From Stentor coeruleus (taxonomy: Eukaryota > Ciliophora > Heterotrichea > Heterotrichida > Stentoridae), in NCBI GenBank assembly GCA_001970955.1, contig MPUH01000432.1:1-54750 (forward strand): a DNA stretch of 54,750 nt, read 5' to 3'. Below are positions 33,630-43,751 of the stretch, piece after piece (positions within the stretch are counted from its first letter, which is position 1; each line of letters opens with the position of its first letter). The notes beneath the pieces were generated by a model, which was not told the DNA's origin, searched no databases, and was given only the letters and a program-made list of their open reading frames with translations. A program made the translations under genes and the position numbers.

Positions 33630-33892
33630 GAAAAGTATTATAAACTATCATTTTCCTAATTTTTCAAAGGACACTTAATACCCACAAATTAACGATTACC
33701 TCACAGTCCACTTCGGAACTGCATAGGAATTTTTTACATTTTCCATGTGTAATTTTGTTTCCCAAACATACTTCAAAAAATTATCCAAAATGCTTATGAC
33801 AATTAGAGTTACATAAATATTATAAACAATATATGTGTGCTTATTTTTGTTTATACTTTTTAAGTTAATCTTAGACATGATCAAGATTTGAA

Positions 33893-34318
33893 ATGAATAG
33901 TTTATTAAATTATATCAAATCGTCTACAATGGTGGAGAGTTTAAATGTTGAAGAAATTCAAGAATTTAAAGCAATTTTTGATGTGTATGCTTCAAAAGAT
34001 TTAAATTGTGTGAATTTAGATGATTTTGATAAGTTGTTGATGAATATGGGTAGATTTTTAGATAATGAGGACAAGCAAGAATTGATATTAGAAATTGATA
34101 AAGAAGGTAATGGGACTATGGAGTATGAAGGGTTTTTAAAGGTCTTGTGTAAGTTTTCTAAGGTTTTTCAAGCGGAAAAAGAAATTATAGACTATTGCGA
34201 GAAAGCATACAAAGGAGAAGAGGCTTGTGTTAATATGGAAGATATGGAAAATGCGATAAAAATAGTTTCGGATGGGTTAAATGATAAGGAAAAGAAATAT
34301 TTATTAAGACATTGCTAG
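33893..34318 (+). CDS. Divergent calmodulin/centrin-like EF-hand protein
   Basis: 141 residues (Met13 is an alternative start). The layout follows calmodulin: LNVEEIQEFKAIFDVYASKD (EF1, loop lacks the needed acids), then LILEIDKEGNGTMEYEGFLKVL (EF2, canonical DxExNGTMEYE loop), then a degenerate third hand (KAYKGEEACVNMEDME) and a truncated fourth ending KEKKYLLRHC. Only one calcium site looks competent. Two stop codons follow directly and no small intron restores a fourth hand. Probable cytoskeletal calcium sensor by family; partner unknown. Confidence 0.8.
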   Translation: MNSLLNYIKSSTMVESLNVEEIQEFKAIFDVYASKDLNCVNLDDFDKLLMNMGRFLDNEDKQELILEIDKEGNGTMEYEGFLKVLCKFSKVFQAEKEIIDYCEKAYKGEEACVNMEDMENAIKIVSDGLNDKEKKYLLRHC

Positions 34319-34353
34319 TAGTTAGTTTATATTTTAGGGAAATATTTAGAATC

Positions 34354-34546
34354 GATAATAGCATGTATAGGATAGAGGAAAATTATATAGACATAGAAGG
34401 AAATTTAGCAAATTTATCTATCAGGCTAGGAAAATTCTTCATAAACTTTCCCATTTCCCAAAAAAAGGATAATAGCATGTATAGGATAGAGGAAAATTAT
34501 ATAGACATAGAAGGAAATTTAGCAAATTTATCTATCAGGCTAGGAA
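34354..34546. repeat. 79-bp direct repeat, period 114
   Basis: Perfect or near-perfect copies starting GATAATAGCATGTATAGGA at 34354 and 34468, separated by 35 bp of unique sequence, just downstream of the EF-hand gene. Confidence 0.88.
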
Positions 34547-35942
34547 TGCTTGACATATTTGCTATTATATTTAAATTTTAATTAGTATGGGATTGAGATT
34601 CATGAATAATTCCAACAAATATAAGAATTCATAAAGATTATATTTTATTCTGTTGCAGATATTTTTTTTATGATATGATGTGGCTGTATTTTGTATAAAT
34701 CACAGTATTTGGGGAGATGCTTTTGATAGTAAAGAGATAAAGATTAATAATATGCTGATATATATATAAAGATAATCAATTGTATCAATGTGTTACAACT
34801 TTTAGAGAAATTGTCCAGTGTATGTATTTTATTGAAAACTTATCCATTATAATTTCAACAAGATTCCAATTTCAAGGCACAAAATGTATTTCTTGCATGG
34901 ATTTATGGACAGCAATCAACAATATTTCAAAGTTCACAATCTTATATATATCAAGTTAAAATCTATCATAATCTTAACTTATTAAAACAAGTTAAATTAA
35001 AGTATAAATAAAAATCTTATAATAAAATTGATAGGAAGATAAAAGTAAATATTTTAAAGCCACCTCTAAATGTTTTAAACTCTCCTAGATTTTTTAATTG
35101 CCATATCGATATAGGTATAATTAAAGCTATATATATGATAGATAGATATTAGTTATATATAATAAATGGTAATTGAATAAAGCTAATTTATAATTAGGTT
35201 GAGAATAGTCATGTTAGTTGAAGGATAAATACGGTTAACTTAAAGTTAGATAGCAGATATATAGCATATAGTTTATTAAAGAACTTAAAAATATAGTATA
35301 ATAATTTAGTTAGAGAAAGAGTTGATATTTGAAATATATTGTTAATTATAACTATGATTTTATTTCTGATCTTTGCATACTGAAAATAATTATTAAATAA
35401 AGTATATCTAATATATATTCTATATGCATATCCATAAATTGTTTTTTTGTGTTTTTATATAATAATTAGTATATTTGATATTAAAATCAACCTATGTTTA
35501 AAGTTAAAAGAATGCCACATATCATTTTCTGATTAATATAATAATATTTATTGTAAAAAAAGTGTAAGACTAAAATATTTGAAAAGAAATATACTACTAA
35601 TCTAACTGTATAGCATAAAATATGGAAAAAAATCTAATTCTGTTAATATTTTAATCAATAAAATCTTATAATTGTAATCAAAGTAATTTGTTGTTGAACT
35701 TTTAACCTTTTATAAATCACTAATCCTAACAATTTAAAACACTTTAACCCTACTTTCTCAAATTCCAAGAAATTTATCATTCATATTTCTAACAAAATAA
35801 TATTTTTTTCCTCTTAACTATCCTCCGAAGTATCCTCTTTCCCAAACCAAATCCTACTTATATCACACCAATTATAATACAATATCAACTAAATTTCTTC
35901 AAAAACTAATTTCCCAAGGTTTCTTTTCTATCCAAAAAAGCC

Positions 35943-36051
35943 ATATTGCTTTGTAAAATGTTTTGTAATATGGTATAAAGGGGGAAGGCGCCATCANATA
36001 TTGCTTTGTAAAATGTTTTGTAATATGGTATAAAGGGGGAAGGCGCCATCA
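35943..36051. other. Unmerged contig overlap with single N
   Basis: 35943-35996 and 35998-36051 are identical 54-bp copies around N35997, in the leader of the calmodulin-like gene. Confidence 0.9.
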
Positions 36052-36071
36052 GAATCCCATCAAAGTTTATA

Positions 36072-36521
36072 ATGGCAGAGCAACTTACTGAAGAACAGAT
36101 CGCTAAGTTTAAAGAAGCATTTTCACTATTTGATAAAGACGGTAATGGATCTATCACAACAAAAGAATTTGGAGCTGTTATGAAATCTTTAGGTCAAAAT
36201 CCTACTGAGGCTGAACTCCGAGATATGATTAAAGAAGTCGATCCTGATGGCAAAGGGACTGCTGAATTCCCAGAATTCTTAAATTTTATGGCTAGAAAAA
36301 TGAATGGTCAAGATACTGAAGAAGATATGTTTGAAGCTTTTAGAGTCTTTGATAGAGATGGGAATGGACTTATAAGTGTGGTTGAATTTAGACACGTCTT
36401 GACAAACGTTGGTGAGAAAGTTACTGATGAAGGACTTGATGAAATGATTAGAGAAGCTCATTTAAATGATAATGGGTATATCAACTATGAAGAGTTTGTG
36501 AGAATGATGATGGCTAAATAA
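36072..36521 (+). CDS. Calmodulin-like protein with altered EF-hand 4
   Basis: 149 residues, exactly the calmodulin length, and collinear with it ([39 protein letters not shown]). EF1 ([12 protein letters not shown]) and EF3 ([12 protein letters not shown]) are canonical. EF2 is [12 protein letters not shown], with Lys at the fifth loop position. EF4 is [12 protein letters not shown]: the first Asp is His and the third residue is Asn, so it should bind calcium poorly or not at all. Ciliate calmodulin is normally almost identical to the animal protein, so this is probably a diverged paralogue, not the main calmodulin. Calmodulin-type sensors regulate cilia, contraction and ion channels; the target here is unknown. 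No introns. Confidence 0.93.
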   Translation: MAEQLTEEQIAKFKEAFSLFDKDGNGSITTKEFGAVMKSLGQNPTEAELRDMIKEVDPDGKGTAEFPEFLNFMARKMNGQDTEEDMFEAFRVFDRDGNGLISVVEFRHVLTNVGEKVTDEGLDEMIREAHLNDNGYINYEEFVRMMMAK

Positions 36522-36861
36522 ACTTATCTTATTTATAAAAAATACTTAAATGTTTATATTATTTATGTTTATTTAACGTTGAGATAAAATTAGAACCAAA
36601 ATCATTTTCTATTTAAAACTTTATTTCCAAGTCAAAATTGTCATTAAAATCATGGTTTTTTTATGAGGTAATTTGATTTATGGTTTATTGTATATCTCTT
36701 TTTTTTATAACAACTAGAATACAACTTTACTTCTTTAATTTTTAGAAATTATGAATATATAAGACAATGAAAGTCTAGTATTTTTAAAAACAACATTAAA
36801 TTTTCTGTGAAGAAATCCACAAACTTTATTATAAACTAATAATCTTATTGGTTATAACTTA

Positions 36862-37278
36862 TTAGCTTTGGTTTAGAGTGTTGCTGAGAACTTTCCAAGC
36901 TTGGGTTTCTTCATCAACATATGAAATTGCTACTGATGAGCATTTGACTACATTTCTAGCCACGCCTGCAGCATCAATTTTACACATTCCAGCCCATTCA
37001 CCAAGTTGCAGTCTATCTGTCACATTGACCAAAGGCACGTGTTTTTCTGTACACAAGGCTTTGATAAGGTTTTTATAGTCATTTAGTTCGCAATTGTCTG
37101 CTACGAAACACACTTTCGCATCTCCTTTGTCAATGGCTCTGGCGACTTCATTAACACCTCTGAACAGTCCGTTGTGGTGAGAAGCTTTTTTGAGTACTTC
37201 TCTGATTGCCTCAAAAATACTCATTTCTGTAGCCTCAGCCACTTCAACTTTGGTTTCTTCGTCTGCCATCCTTGCCAC
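36862..37278 (-). CDS. RPS12: Ribosomal protein eS12 (RPS12)
   Basis: 138 residues, typical of eS12, a small-subunit protein with the L7Ae-like RNA-binding fold. Recognised by EAIREVLKKASHHNGLFRG, EVARAIDKGDAKVCFVADNC, ALCTEKHVPLVNVTDRLQLGEWAG and the C-terminal VVKCSSVAISY. Met4 (MADEETK) may be the real start. No intron. It stands alone, 340 bp from the calmodulin-like gene. Confidence 0.96.
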   Translation of the reverse strand: MARMADEETKVEVAEATEMSIFEAIREVLKKASHHNGLFRGVNEVARAIDKGDAKVCFVADNCELNDYKNLIKALCTEKHVPLVNVTDRLQLGEWAGMCKIDAAGVARNVVKCSSVAISYVDEETQAWKVLSNTLNQS

Positions 37279-37550
37279 TTATAAATATGGCCACTCATAT
37301 ATAGGCTAAAAAGGATGAGATTTGGAAGGTGAATTAAAACATAAATCGATATAGGAAAATTAATATTTTCGAAATAAAATAAAGATTTTCCCTGGGGTTT
37401 GCGATCTTAAATGCTAAAAGTTCCAATTTCAACCTTATATAAAATATTTACCACATATTTATACATGCTAAAAACTAAAAACATCCCAAAGCCTCACTTT
37501 TTCCTTACTCTTCAGTATTTTATAACCTAATTTTCTACTTAAATTATCAT

Positions 37551-40500
37551 CTAACTGCAATACTCAGTAGCTTCACTAAGCACATCAGCTTTAATTCCGA
37601 ATTTTTCCGCCTTAGCCACAAGCGCAGCTAATTTTTTCTTATCCTTCGTTTTTATTTCGCCTTTTATTTCCTCAAGTAATCCTTCAAACTGTTCAAGTTT
37701 CCTTTTATTCCTTTCAAAAATATCAAGTTTATAATGAGAAATTTCATCATTTTCAAAAAACTTCTTCAACAAACCCAAAGTTGGGGTATTTTTCAATATA
37801 TCTTGTAATTCTTGACTATATTCTTGAATAACAGTAAGCATTACTTGAAGTTCAGCAATGGGTTCTTTAAATTCTTCATCATCAAAAGCAAACCTTTCAT
37901 TAAGGAGTTTTTTAATATTTCTATACGAGTTCTTTTTATATATACTTTGATATGCTTCACGAAGCCAGTCACGTTTACGTAAAAGTGTAAGTAAATTATC
38001 TCTTTCTTCAATAACAACAGGTAAACCTTCATAATCAACTAATATTTTCATTATTTTCCCATCAAAAAGATACTGTTGTTCTTCAATAAGCACCGAGTCA
38101 CTCTCATATATTTTTTTAACTTCTTTAACCATAAGCCCATGTTCCAAAAGTTCTTTAGCAGTGTTTTTCCATTCAGCAACTTTTTCACTAATCCTCAAAA
38201 TCTCCCTAGTCTCATCACATGCAAATTTCCCATTGCATTCTTGTACAAGACTCATAAAATCCCCATAATTCACTACCTGCCTTTTAACCCTATCATATCT
38301 TATCCCAATCCTTTCATAACAAAGGAAGCAAGAAAACTCTTCAATTTTATCAACATCTTCAGCATCTATTGAGATACATGAAGGATGATACCATTCTCCA
38401 CAATAATCGCAATTTATCATAATATTATCATTCCAACTGACCTCATTATTACATATACAATAACTTTGTCTATGTATTTCAAAATTTTTAGGTCTTCTTG
38501 GAGGTCTTTTTATATTTTTAACATCTTCGTTTATTTGTTTATAAGTAATAGGGCGTTTTTTCTTATCATCATTTAAACGTAAAGGTTTAGGAAAAGTGGG
38601 TGTTGTGATGACAATTGATAATCCTTCTATAGGGTGATACATTGGGAAACATAAAGGTTGCATGGGTGCAATTATCTCAATAGCGTTTTCTAGACTTGAA
38701 ACCATGTTTTTTATTGTATCTCCTGTGGATTCTAATAAATAATCTTCAAGAAGGTGTCTTTTTTTAAAGACTCTTGATTGGATTGGTGGGCGAATTAATA
38801 TATTAGGCAAGTTACTAAGGATTCTTCTAGTACGTTTACGAAGATTTTTAAGTTTTTCTACCAATACAGTCAGTTGTTCTTGTTCCTCACAGTCAAAACA
38901 CACATACTCCCCTTCTTTAAGTAAAGCTTTCCCTTCTGCTAACTCACCACCTGAGTCTAAAAAGTATCTAACCCGCTCTTTCCATGAATATATACTCATC
39001 AAACTCCTTTTTATAAGTAATTTCTTCTCATATGGGACTATAATTTCATGACTTGCCTTATACAAATCCTCTAAATTTTCAACACTTCCTTCATCACATA
39101 CTTTCTCAAGCTCATTTGCCCAGTTTTCATACTTTTCCAAATACGCCAAGAGTTTTGTATACTCATTTGTAGCTTTTAGCCCGACACCTGGCAGGTCGAT
39201 TTTCAATTGTGTGAGTTTTTTCACATCATTGTCTTTTAAAGCATGGTTCACTTTATGTTTCCATTCAATACACGCAGCTTTTTCTGATAGTTTTTCAAAG
39301 AGCCCAACATTAATCGGGAATTCTTGAGCTTTTGTTAATGCCTCATATATTTTTTGTAAATCTTCAATTGTAAGTAAATATTCAGCATTTTTCGTCCAAT
39401 TAGTTAGAGCTTGTTTGAAATTATCAAGTTGTATAAGTTCGTATGAGTTTTTACTAGCTGATGGGCATTCATCTATAAGTTTGATTAGAATTTGTGTTTC
39501 TTCTATATTAGGAATAGGTCTAGGGAATTTTTTTATAAAGCTTGTTGATGCAGTTAACCAGTTTTCTGATGATTTTAGCTGGGTTTTGATTTCATCGAAA
39601 TCTGAAGGTGAAGACTGGGGTTTACGTTTTTTATCAGGAACTTTTGTGTTAGTGTTTGATGATGATTGCCCAGAGTCTTTTTGGATTTTACCTTGTTCTT
39701 GGCTTTCAAGAACTTTATTGAGTTTTAGACGTAATTGGTTTAAATATGCTTCTTCGTCAATATTTGAATTCTCACCTTCATAGACAAGGTCTTGAACAGT
39801 TTCGATTTTCACATCACTATTAGCCGAGAGGACTTTTTTAGCTTTTTCTCTCCATTGTTTGGATTTGTTTAGTAAGTTTTGAGTTTCTTTGAGCATAATA
39901 TTGTTTATGTTTTTATTTTTACCTTCATTAGCTAATTGAGCTAAAAGTTTCTGATTGATTTTTTTGCTTTCTAAAAGCTTTTTAGCCCGTGTCGTCCAGT
40001 TAAAAGTGTTTTTCATCCCTTCAAGCGAGTCTACTTCTAAAGGTAAAGTCTGTCCTTCTTCTAATAATTTTACAATATACTCATTACAATAAATGTCTTC
40101 TTCAGTCATTTTAACCCTTTCTTGCCATTCAAATACTTTTTGCACTGCTTCTTCTAATGTAGAAATATCATGATGTGTTATTTCTAATACCTTAGCTTCA
40201 TTAATCAGAGCTTGAACTTCACTAACTGGTGTCCTAACATCTTTATCACATTTCCAGCTTTTTATAAGCAAGTGAACACTTTCAGCCCATTTTTTAGCAT
40301 TTTTATGTTTATCTTTTAAAGATAAAAGCTCTGGGATACTTAAAGGTAAAGATGAACCTTCAGTTACTAGATTTTGAAGTTGTCTTAAAGTTGGATGGGT
40401 GTTACGCTTATAACGATTAATCCAATCTTCAGCTTTTGATAGAAGGTCTTGTAATTGTTGCATGGTACTGGTTTTAACTTTGAATTCAGAGATTTTGGAA

Positions 40501-41261
40501 ACTAGGTCTTGGAGCTCTTCGATGTTGAGGCTTTTGTCGACTAATCTTTTTCGTAAGGATTTTGAGAAATTTTCAGATTCGGTTAGTTGGTTTGTGATTT
40601 CTTTTGGGACTTTAACTTTCATGTTTGTGGCCAGTTGGAGTAAAGTTTGGAGCTCCTGTTCAGTAATTCCGGTTTCTACAGAGTTTTTCATTTTTTCAAG
40701 GAACTCGTCTTTGTTGTCGATTTTAACTTTTACAAGCTCTTTCCAGGCTTGGCTGACTTCTTTTTCGATGTCTTCGGCTGGGAGGTTGTCAATCAGGTCT
40801 GGGTTCAGAGCTAGGGCGACTGGATTTTTTACGGCATACATAGCTTTGTTTATGTCCCCGTATTTTTCTAACAAATTCAAAGCCCGTTCTTCAATGCCAC
40901 AAGCCCCTTTAATAATATCCCCTTCAGCCGGGTAATCACTAAAAATCAGCTTGCAGAATTTGAGAAATCTTTCTATACCCTCTTGATCATTAAAATTGTG
41001 TACACGGGTATAAGACGCGATTATAGTAGGTTTTGTTGTTTCTGGCAATAAAGCTTGATGGTTTTCCCCTAATTGAGGTGATGAAAAAGGATAATTGTTT
41101 TTCTTACGTTTATATGTATAAGGCCCTGAAGATTGTATTTTTCTATCTTTATTCTTTTCTCTAAGGTGCCTTTGATAACAACGATTACACATACCTAGAC
41201 AGTAATGAGAACGCTCTTCTCCACATCGTTGGCATCGGAATTTAGAGATTCGGTCTTTCAT
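37551..41261 (-). CDS. PHD-finger protein with long PLU-1-like repeat rod, no JmjC
   Basis: 1,236 residues without introns. Residues 10-28 form a cysteine cluster (CQRC...CLGMCNRC), probably zinc-binding. Residues ~120-170 (ERALNLLEKYGDINKAMYAV) resemble the helical segment after ELM2 domains. From ~240 to ~900 and again after ~1010, about a dozen related helical units occur, each with a central Trp (LKDKHKNAKKWAESV, LEGMKNTFNWTTRAK, LDNFKQALTNWTKNA). This is the pattern of the PLU-1 region of KDM5 demethylases. At ~930-985 a PHD finger has the C4HC3 ligands (CICNNEV...CDYCGEWYHPSC...CFLC). There is no JmjN, ARID or JmjC domain, so demethylation is not expected. Likely a chromatin reader or scaffold in the nucleus. 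The G/C skew alternates along the gene. Confidence 0.85.
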   Translation of the reverse strand: MKDRISKFRCQRCGEERSHYCLGMCNRCYQRHLREKNKDRKIQSSGPYTYKRKKNNYPFSSPQLGENHQALLPETTKPTIIASYTRVHNFNDQEGIERFLKFCKLIFSDYPAEGDIIKGACGIEERALNLLEKYGDINKAMYAVKNPVALALNPDLIDNLPAEDIEKEVSQAWKELVKVKIDNKDEFLEKMKNSVETGITEQELQTLLQLATNMKVKVPKEITNQLTESENFSKSLRKRLVDKSLNIEELQDLVSKISEFKVKTSTMQQLQDLLSKAEDWINRYKRNTHPTLRQLQNLVTEGSSLPLSIPELLSLKDKHKNAKKWAESVHLLIKSWKCDKDVRTPVSEVQALINEAKVLEITHHDISTLEEAVQKVFEWQERVKMTEEDIYCNEYIVKLLEEGQTLPLEVDSLEGMKNTFNWTTRAKKLLESKKINQKLLAQLANEGKNKNINNIMLKETQNLLNKSKQWREKAKKVLSANSDVKIETVQDLVYEGENSNIDEEAYLNQLRLKLNKVLESQEQGKIQKDSGQSSSNTNTKVPDKKRKPQSSPSDFDEIKTQLKSSENWLTASTSFIKKFPRPIPNIEETQILIKLIDECPSASKNSYELIQLDNFKQALTNWTKNAEYLLTIEDLQKIYEALTKAQEFPINVGLFEKLSEKAACIEWKHKVNHALKDNDVKKLTQLKIDLPGVGLKATNEYTKLLAYLEKYENWANELEKVCDEGSVENLEDLYKASHEIIVPYEKKLLIKRSLMSIYSWKERVRYFLDSGGELAEGKALLKEGEYVCFDCEEQEQLTVLVEKLKNLRKRTRRILSNLPNILIRPPIQSRVFKKRHLLEDYLLESTGDTIKNMVSSLENAIEIIAPMQPLCFPMYHPIEGLSIVITTPTFPKPLRLNDDKKKRPITYKQINEDVKNIKRPPRRPKNFEIHRQSYCICNNEVSWNDNIMINCDYCGEWYHPSCISIDAEDVDKIEEFSCFLCYERIGIRYDRVKRQVVNYGDFMSLVQECNGKFACDETREILRISEKVAEWKNTAKELLEHGLMVKEVKKIYESDSVLIEEQQYLFDGKIMKILVDYEGLPVVIEERDNLLTLLRKRDWLREAYQSIYKKNSYRNIKKLLNERFAFDDEEFKEPIAELQVMLTVIQEYSQELQDILKNTPTLGLLKKFFENDEISHYKLDIFERNKRKLEQFEGLLEEIKGEIKTKDKKKLAALVAKAEKFGIKADVLSEATEYCS

Positions 41262-41492
41262 TTTTTTATAAACCTGAAAATAGGATATGAGCTTTTTAGC
41301 TTGATATATAAAGTTTTATGTATAATCATAAGGATTTTGTATAAGTTTTTAAGTTGTGATATTGAATATCCAGTTTTAAGTTGGGGTTTTTATAAAACTA
41401 AATCCGGTGAAGTTTGAGGTTTTAGAGGGAAAATGTATGAAAAGATGATGTGATTATTATAAAAAAGGGTTGGATAGGGAGGTTAGGAGGGG

Positions 41493-42455
41493 TTGATGAA
41501 GGTTTTATATAGGATTATAATAGGAATAATGGATTTGGTTGAGAAGATATTCGAAGAACTACTAGCTGATGATGAAGTGTCACCAGCTTATGCGGCGATT
41601 CGGACTTTGACTGAAGTTATTAGACTTAGTAATGAAAGTACTGGCCAAGGGTTGATTAAAGAGCTTGAGCATGCGAAGGAGTATTTAATTAGCAATAACA
41701 AATCACTTAAAAGTCATATCGGAAGAACTCCTTTATCAGTCATGTCGGGTTGTGATATGTTTCTACACCATATCCATAAAACTTTAAGCGAGGGAGATCG
41801 AGCTGAGTTTGAAAACCTTAAAATTAAGCTAGTTTCTCAAGGGATTAAGCTTTCTGAAATGCGTCCATGTTGTTTAAACCAGATAACCCAAATGGCTTTA
41901 AGATGCTTTAAAGATGGTCAGCATATATTAGTACATGGATATTCAGAAGTAGTCATGACTATCTTATTAAAAGCTGCTGAAAAATATAATATTACTGTGC
42001 TTGTGACGGAATGTAGACCATTTTGTGAAGGGTATTTTATGTGTGAAAAGCTACAGAAAGCTCAAGTAAATAATAGGCTTATAGTTGATAATGCTATAGC
42101 TTGTGTTATGGACAGTATAGATATGGTTATGATCGGCGCTGAAGCTGTTATGGAAAATGGTGGAGTTATTAATAGAATTGGGACTTATGGGATTGGGTTG
42201 ATGGCGAAAGCTTTTCTTAAACCTTTTTATGTTTGTACTGATAGTTTGAAGTTTTTAAGAATGTTTCCTTTGAGCCAGAAGGATTTACCTGAGTTTAATA
42301 TTGGAAATGTTCAAAGGTGGGATTGTAAGGGTGATGAGATTGTTGGACCAATATGTGATTTAACCCCACCAGAACTTGTGACATTGTTGTTTACGGACCT
42401 TGGAATTTTAACCCCATCAGGTATTTCTGATGAGCTTATACAGTTGTTTAGATGA
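41493..42455 (+). CDS. Translation initiation factor eIF2B subunit alpha
   Basis: The open frame starts at 41493, but Met13 (MDLVEKIFEELL, 41529) fits the family better, giving 308 residues, close to the ~305 usual for eIF2B-alpha. Visible family features: AYAAIRTLTEVI near the start, GCDMFLHHIHKTL, HGYSEVVMTILLKAAEK, VLVTECRPFCEG, DMVMIGAEAVMENGGVINRIGTYGIGLMAK and FYVCTDSLKF. The fold is shared with methylthioribose-1-phosphate isomerases, but the NGG/NRIGT motif and C-terminus match the regulatory subunit. eIF2B recycles eIF2-GDP to eIF2-GTP, and the alpha subunit senses phosphorylated eIF2. Divergent from the PHD gene; no introns. Confidence 0.93.
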   Translation: MMKVLYRIIIGIMDLVEKIFEELLADDEVSPAYAAIRTLTEVIRLSNESTGQGLIKELEHAKEYLISNNKSLKSHIGRTPLSVMSGCDMFLHHIHKTLSEGDRAEFENLKIKLVSQGIKLSEMRPCCLNQITQMALRCFKDGQHILVHGYSEVVMTILLKAAEKYNITVLVTECRPFCEGYFMCEKLQKAQVNNRLIVDNAIACVMDSIDMVMIGAEAVMENGGVINRIGTYGIGLMAKAFLKPFYVCTDSLKFLRMFPLSQKDLPEFNIGNVQRWDCKGDEIVGPICDLTPPELVTLLFTDLGILTPSGISDELIQLFR

Positions 42456-42797
42456 GTATTTTGAGTAAGTTAAAAATTTGAAAGTTGTAAAAAGGGTTCT
42501 AGGTTTAGTTTTTGATGTAAAAGTTAAAGTCTTAAGGTTTCTAGTTAAAAATGAGTTTATATAAAAAAATTCTCATTTAATTTGATGAAAACTCTGATTA
42601 CAAAAATAAAATAGTATGATTTGAATTACTAAGAAATCAAATAAAAAAAGGGAATTATGATATTTAGTCTTATAATAATAATCTCTATAATATCATGAAA
42701 ATAGTAATAATTTTAATCTATATTCTAAATCTAATGTATAACTTTTATATTGAAATATTTATTGTTTTATTTTAAATTATCTTCATAATATATATAC

Positions 42798-43751
42798 TTA
42801 AATTATCATTTTTTTACTACTGATAGGACGAGTTTGGTCTGAAATGCTACGAACATGGCTTCTTGAAGGAGTTTTCTTAGCTGTTGAAGGTCTTGATTCA
42901 CTCCATGTTGTTTCAGTTTCTTTTCTATTCCTAAAAGGTGATGGGGTATTCCTGTTTCCATCATCCATACTTTTCTTTTTCTTCCTTTCTATGAGCTTTC
43001 CAGGGTTTTTCTCAGTTTTATCCTTCATAATTTGTTGTATTTTATTCAACTCCCAAGCTTTTTCCTCAAGTCTTTTCTTCAAATACTCAATACTTGATGA
43101 GTTTTTCTCTGGTTGTTTAGGCGTTTTAGACCTTTCCAGTTCTTTTTTGAGTTTTTCACACTCTTTAACTTTATCTTCAAGCAAATTCTTAAGTTTCGAA
43201 CATTCAACTTCAAACTTTTGCAACACTCGGTCTTTAGAGCATTCTGGCTTTACCGATTTATTATTCTCAGCTCGGAACCTTTCTTCATATTCTATAATTT
43301 TAGCTTCAGTTTCAGTCTTGTATTTTTCCAATTCTTCGATTTTATTTTGATTGTTTTCAATATGAAGCTTTAGTTGATGCTCGATTCTTATATGATTTCT
43401 AACTTCAGCTTCAAGTTTTTGGAGCATATTTTCGAACTGTTCTGAACGTTGGGCAAGCTCAGCTTTGTCTGTTGATCTATAATCTCTTTTGAAATTCAAC
43501 AGGTCATTAACTAAATCTTTGAAGTTTTCTAAAACTTCTTCTGTACTGAGTTCTTCAAGAGTTTCTAATTCTTCTCCAGTTACACTTGCTTCATCTAGAT
43601 GACAGTTTGTTATGAAAGCTTGTCGAAATATTTCATAAAGAGTCTTTTCAAAATCTTGTTTTTTGTTAAGTTTGCCTAGATCTAGCTCTAAACCTTTTCC
43701 TTTGTTTTTAGCTTTACTCATTTGCTGCTCAAGAAGCTCAGAGGTTGACAT
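42798..43751 (-). CDS. Coiled-coil protein with basic tail, unknown
   Basis: 317 residues. An N-terminal helical region (~30-100, acidic) is followed by a strong coiled coil at ~100-245 (LQKLEAEVRNHIRIEHQLKL, LEDKVKECEKLKKELERSK) and a basic Ser/Thr/Pro-rich tail (~250-317: RKKKKSMDDGNRNTPSPF, TPSRSHVRSISDQTR) with several likely phosphosites. The shape suggests a microtubule- or basal-body-associated protein, but no family is recognised. No introns. Confidence 0.75.
   Translation of the reverse strand: MSTSELLEQQMSKAKNKGKGLELDLGKLNKKQDFEKTLYEIFRQAFITNCHLDEASVTGEELETLEELSTEEVLENFKDLVNDLLNFKRDYRSTDKAELAQRSEQFENMLQKLEAEVRNHIRIEHQLKLHIENNQNKIEELEKYKTETEAKIIEYEERFRAENNKSVKPECSKDRVLQKFEVECSKLKNLLEDKVKECEKLKKELERSKTPKQPEKNSSSIEYLKKRLEEKAWELNKIQQIMKDKTEKNPGKLIERKKKKSMDDGNRNTPSPFRNRKETETTWSESRPSTAKKTPSRSHVRSISDQTRPISSKKMII

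Larger units (their letters stand above)
34319..36071. other. Intergenic region with a 79-bp direct repeat and a contig overlap
   Basis: 34354-34432 and 34468-34546 are the same 79-bp sequence, period 114. The frame that crosses both copies (34312-34581) is short and unlike any protein, so I do not call it. 34600-35940 is AT-rich with no gene seen. 35943-36051 holds an unmerged overlap. Confidence 0.6.

Noticed and set aside
33696-33884. 62-codon minus-strand frame with a hydrophobic stretch
   Set aside because: Short, in the flank between two genes, no recognisable feature.
34312-34581. 89-codon frame containing a duplicated 38-residue unit
   Set aside because: Exists because the 79-bp repeat has a period (114) divisible by three; no start context or family, and it overlaps the end of the EF-hand gene.
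40462-40935. 157-codon plus-strand open frame
   Set aside because: Antisense to the PHD/PLU-1 gene and created by local skew; no domain or compositional sense.
42844-43350. 168-codon plus-strand frame rich in Phe, Ser and Leu
   Set aside because: Mirror of the Lys/Glu-rich coiled coil on the minus strand, a known by-product of such composition.
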